DNA of 7,189 bases from an uncultured Selenomonadaceae bacterium. GTDB lineage: Bacteria; Bacillota; Negativicutes; Selenomonadales; Selenomonadaceae. Below the pieces are notes generated by a model that did not search any database, had not been told where the DNA came from, and worked only from the letters and a program-made list of their open reading frames with translations. Position numbers and translations under genes: made by a program. Shown here piece by piece: positions 5,333 to 7,189 of this stretch. Numbering within the stretch: the stretch's first letter is position 1; every line of letters begins with the position of its first letter. The DNA is taken from assembly GCA_905233325.1 (NCBI GenBank), contig CAJODU010000122.1, positions 1 to 7,189 on the forward strand, in the 5' to 3' direction.

Positions 5333-5773
5333 TCAAATATCTCCTCTCATATTAAGACTATCCAGAAAACCTTGAAGGATATGTACAGCCGCCATTTTGT
5401 CAATTACTTTCTTGCGCTTTCGACGACTGACATCTGCCTCGATTAACGATCTCTCTGCCGCAACGGTTGACAGCCTCTCGTCCCAAAAGGTTATTTTGAC
5501 ATTCGGGCAACTCTTGCCTACCTTTTCCGCAAAAGATCTGACGAGTTGACAGCGTTCTCCCTCAGTTCCATTCATATTTTTGGGGAGACCTATAACCAGA
5601 TTCTCTACATCATAGGCCGCTATCAACTCTTTGAGGCGATTAATATCCTCTTTGTTGGAAGTACGGCGTATCGTCTCAAGTCCTTGAGCTGTCAATCCCA
5701 GCAGATCACTCACAGCAATGCCGATAGTCTTATCGCCAACATCTAACGAAAGACTTCGCTTTACTTCTTGCAT
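5333..5773 (-). CDS. ruvX: Holliday-junction resolvase-like nuclease RuvX/YqgF
   Basis: 146-residue RNase H-fold protein of the YqgF family, which has been linked to pre-16S rRNA maturation and, by fold, to Holliday junction resolution. Acidic active-site residues are all present: D11 in LSLDVGDKTIGIA, E99 (beside D98) in WDERLST, and D125 in VIDKMAAVHILQGFLD. The second family stretch is VIGLPKNMNGTEG (60-72). Length is normal. The start ATG at 5773 lies inside the end of ireB (13-base overlap), and the stop abuts the ATG of the DUF1292 gene, so the three genes are tightly coupled. A basic patch, RRKRKK (117-122), is a probable nucleic-acid contact. The ireB-ruvX-DUF1292 order matches yrzL-yrrK-yrzB of Bacillus subtilis. 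Confidence 0.95.
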   Translation of the reverse strand: MQEVKRSLSLDVGDKTIGIAVSDLLGLTAQGLETIRRTSNKEDINRLKELIAAYDVENLVIGLPKNMNGTEGERCQLVRSFAEKVGKSCPNVKITFWDERLSTVAAERSLIEADVSRRKRKKVIDKMAAVHILQGFLDSLNMRGDI

Positions 5774-6012
5774 TCCAGATACGTCCTCACCAATTCCTCA
5801 AGCAGTTCATCGCGTTCAACCTTGCGAATCTTGCTCCTTGCATCAAGATGGCTTGTAATGTAAGCCGGATCGCCGCTCAGCAGGTAACCCACAAGCTGGT
5901 GGACAGGGTTGTAGCCCTTCTCTGTCATTGCCTTGTAAGCATTGCGAATCACCTTTTCTGCACGGTTCTCCTCGACACCAAATTTAAATAACATAGTCTC
6001 ATCAGATACCAT
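5761..6012 (-). CDS. ireB: IreB family regulatory phosphoprotein (UPF0297)
   Basis: 83-residue cytosolic protein of the IreB/YrzL family. In Enterococcus faecalis IreB is phosphorylated by the PASTA kinase IreK and influences cephalosporin tolerance. The hallmark stretch EKGYNPVHQLVGYLLSGDPAYITSHLDARSKIRKVERDELLEELV (split here: EKGYNPVHQLVGYLLSGDP, then AYITSHLDAR, then RDELLEELV) is fully kept. T6 in VSDETMLFKF aligns with a phosphorylated N-terminal threonine of the enterococcal protein. Start ATG 6012 is preferred to the in-frame GTG at 6021, because that GTG is part of the GGGGGTGA ribosome binding site that ends 5 bases before the ATG. The gene is 60 bases after asd, with no terminator seen, and overlaps ruvX by 13 bases. 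Confidence 0.95.
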   Translation of the reverse strand: MVSDETMLFKFGVEENRAEKVIRNAYKAMTEKGYNPVHQLVGYLLSGDPAYITSHLDARSKIRKVERDELLEELVRTYLECKK

Positions 6013-6017
6013 AATTT

Positions 6018-6025
6018 TCACCCCC
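6018..6025 (-). promoter_or_regulatory. Ribosome binding site deciding the ireB start
   Basis: GGGGGTGA on the minus strand, one mismatch from GGAGGTGA, 5 bases before ATG 6012. It contains the alternative GTG codon at 6021, making that start unlikely. Confidence 0.6.
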
Positions 6026-6072
6026 GATTCAATGCACCATTAACGTCAATCGCTTCGGGCAATCAACATTAA

Positions 6073-7098
6073 TTACGCATTGTTGATTATGTATTCTGCA
6101 ATTTGCAGAGCATTGAGTGCTGCACCTTTTCTGATTTGATCGCCGCAGACCCAGAAGTTGAGACCGTGATCAATGGAATAGTCCTTGCGAATACGTCCGA
6201 CTTCCACATCATCTTTGCCGGAAGTGTTGAGCGGTTGAGGATATATCATCTCGGAAGGATTGTCGCAGACTTTGACGCCTTGGAACTTCTCAAGAGCCGC
6301 ACGCGCAGCCTCAACACTGACTTCATCTTCAAACTCAACATTGACTGATTCGGCATGACTCCTGTAGACCGGCACCCTGACAGTCGTTGCAGTGATCTTC
6401 ATCTCATTGTCTTCCATGATCTTCATCGTCTCATTGATCATCTTCATTTCTTCCTTAGTATACAAATTTTCTTGGAAGACGTCAATTTGCGGCAAAAGAT
6501 TAAATGCAATCTGATATTTTTTGTCGAGTGAAGCGACAGGCAATACTTTAGTTTCTACAGGTTTATTATTGACAATTTCATTGACTTGATCTTCAAGTTC
6601 CTGCATACCCTCGCGACCGGCACCGCTGACAGCTTGATAGGTTGATACAACAATTCTCTTGATTTTGGAAATATCATAGAGCGGCTTGAGAGCCATAACC
6701 ATGATGATAGTTGAGCAGTTGGGGTTGGCTATGATTCCCTTGTGCCTGGCTATGGCTTGAGGATTGACTTCCGGCACAACGAGAGGAACTTCAGGATCCA
6801 TTCTGAATGCACTGGAATTGTCAATGACGATAGCACCTGCATCAACGGCAGGTTTGGCAAAAATTTTGGACGCAGAACCGCCGGCAAACAGAGCAATCTG
6901 CACATCTTTGAAAGAGTTCTCGGTGGTCTCTTCGACGGTATATTCTTTACCCATGAAATTGATTTTCTTGCCGGCAGAGCGTTTGGAGGCAAGCATTTTC
7001 AGATTGGCAAATGGAAAGTTGCGCTCCTCAATGAGTCTCAAAAATTCCTGCCCGACCGCACCGGTGACTCCAACTATTGCAATATTGTATTTTTTCAT
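6073..7098 (-). CDS. asd: Aspartate-semialdehyde dehydrogenase
   Basis: 341-residue enzyme that reduces L-aspartyl-4-phosphate to aspartate semialdehyde with NADPH. This is the branch point to lysine/diaminopimelate, threonine and methionine. The Rossmann dinucleotide motif GVTGAVG is at residues 10-16. Catalytic C128 lies in ANPNCSTI, the acid-base histidine H248 in RVPVYRSHAE, and the GAGREG turn at 159-164. The length and sequence fit the Gram-positive-type Asd subgroup. A TTG one codon upstream (7101) is also in frame, but ATG 7098 is the more likely start, 10 bases after AGGAGG. A good sigma-A promoter lies just ahead, so asd is the first gene of the transcript that probably continues through ireB, ruvX, the DUF1292 gene and mltG. 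All motifs are intact and the enzyme should be functional. Confidence 0.97.
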   Translation of the reverse strand: MKKYNIAIVGVTGAVGQEFLRLIEERNFPFANLKMLASKRSAGKKINFMGKEYTVEETTENSFKDVQIALFAGGSASKIFAKPAVDAGAIVIDNSSAFRMDPEVPLVVPEVNPQAIARHKGIIANPNCSTIIMVMALKPLYDISKIKRIVVSTYQAVSGAGREGMQELEDQVNEIVNNKPVETKVLPVASLDKKYQIAFNLLPQIDVFQENLYTKEEMKMINETMKIMEDNEMKITATTVRVPVYRSHAESVNVEFEDEVSVEAARAALEKFQGVKVCDNPSEMIYPQPLNTSGKDDVEVGRIRKDYSIDHGLNFWVCGDQIRKGAALNALQIAEYIINNA

Positions 7099-7108
7099 CA
7101 AAAAATTT

Positions 7109-7114
7109 CCTCCT
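7109..7114 (-). promoter_or_regulatory. Ribosome binding site of asd
   Basis: AGGAGG on the minus strand, 10 bases before ATG 7098 and 7 bases before TTG 7101. It serves either start; ATG was chosen as the stronger codon. Confidence 0.75.
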
Positions 7115-7127
7115 ACTGATTTTCCAA

Positions 7128-7145
7128 AAAGTTTATAAAAACTTT
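7128..7145 (-). repeat. Inverted repeat at the predicted transcription start of asd
   Basis: Perfect 7-base arms, AAAGTTT and AAACTTT, separated by four bases. The repeat begins 6 bases downstream of the -10 box, so it straddles or immediately follows the expected start point near 7144. It could be a repressor operator or a weak AU-rich hairpin at the 5' end of the mRNA. There is no GC stem or following U-run, so it is not a terminator. Confidence 0.4.
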
Positions 7146-7150
7146 AGTAG

Positions 7151-7179
7151 ATTATAGCAGGAAAGAGTATACATTTCAA
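7151..7179 (-). promoter_or_regulatory. Sigma-A promoter of the asd operon
   Basis: On the minus strand the -35 box is TTGAAA (7179-7174) and the -10 box TATAAT (7156-7151), separated by exactly 17 bases. That is five of six matches to the -35 consensus and a perfect -10. Transcription should start near 7144, giving a leader of about 45 bases before the asd ATG. No riboswitch-sized leader is present, so a lysine riboswitch is excluded at this site. Confidence 0.82.
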
Positions 7180-7189
7180 GTAAAATATA

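Noticed and set aside
6047..6064. Short repeat of CAATC either side of GCTTCGGG in the asd-ireB gap, considered as a terminator
   Set aside because: The two copies are in the same orientation, so they do not form a stem, and there is no T-run downstream.
6742..7138. Two plus-strand open frames opposite asd
   Set aside because: Both lie antisense to a complete aspartate-semialdehyde dehydrogenase with catalytic residues in place. Neither shows a domain.
7099..7189. Leader upstream of asd considered as a lysine riboswitch
   Set aside because: With the promoter at 7151-7179 the leader is only about 45 bases, far too short for the lysine aptamer, and no structured GC-rich helices are present.

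Overview
This is a 7.2-kb stretch of a low-to-moderate GC Bacillota-type chromosome. Every supportable gene lies on the minus strand, so transcription runs from high to low coordinates. The gene set (ireB, ruvX, a DUF1292 protein and mltG in that order, then a U32-family tRNA hydroxylation protein), strong GGAGG-type ribosome binding sites and several GTG starts all fit Firmicutes in the broad sense. Clostridia or Negativicutes seem most likely, but no species can be named from the sequence alone.

Right part (7179 down to 3813), housekeeping operon. A near-consensus sigma-A promoter (TTGAAA, 17 bp, TATAAT) reads into asd (aspartate-semialdehyde dehydrogenase, the route to diaminopimelate and lysine). 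ireB (substrate of a PASTA Ser/Thr kinase), ruvX/yqgF, an acidic DUF1292 protein with an unusual His/Cys cluster, and mltG (endolytic murein transglycosylase) follow. From ireB onward the genes overlap or abut. Three of the products (Asd, IreB, MltG) connect to the cell wall: precursor supply, wall-stress signalling and glycan strand processing.

Middle (3812 down to 1901), an AT-rich accessory block. It holds two paralogous small antitoxin-like genes in tandem, a PIN-domain (VapC-like) toxin overlapping the second antitoxin by one base, and a Fic-domain AMP-transferase 18 bases later that carries a class III C-terminal autoinhibitory motif. A 54-codon gene of unknown function follows, overlapped by a 16-codon ORF. 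In relatives such as Bacillus subtilis the genes after mltG (yrrL) are a methyltransferase and U32 proteins (yrrM, yrrN, yrrO). The block therefore looks like a toxin-antitoxin insertion that split this conserved cluster, leaving a protein-like 31-codon open tail directly behind the mltG stop codon.

Left part (1877 down to 1). A U32 peptidase-family protein (TrhP/YegQ/YrrO type, tRNA wobble uridine hydroxylation) is followed by acylphosphatase, whose best start is an internal ATG with its own GGAGGG site. Last comes the N-terminal EIIB domain of a phosphotransferase-system sugar permease cut by the window edge; its motifs resemble N-acetylmuramate-type transporters. I saw no rRNA, tRNA, CRISPR array or insertion-sequence transposase. 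The most interesting observation is the coupled antitoxin-antitoxin-PIN-Fic arrangement; each component belongs to a known family.
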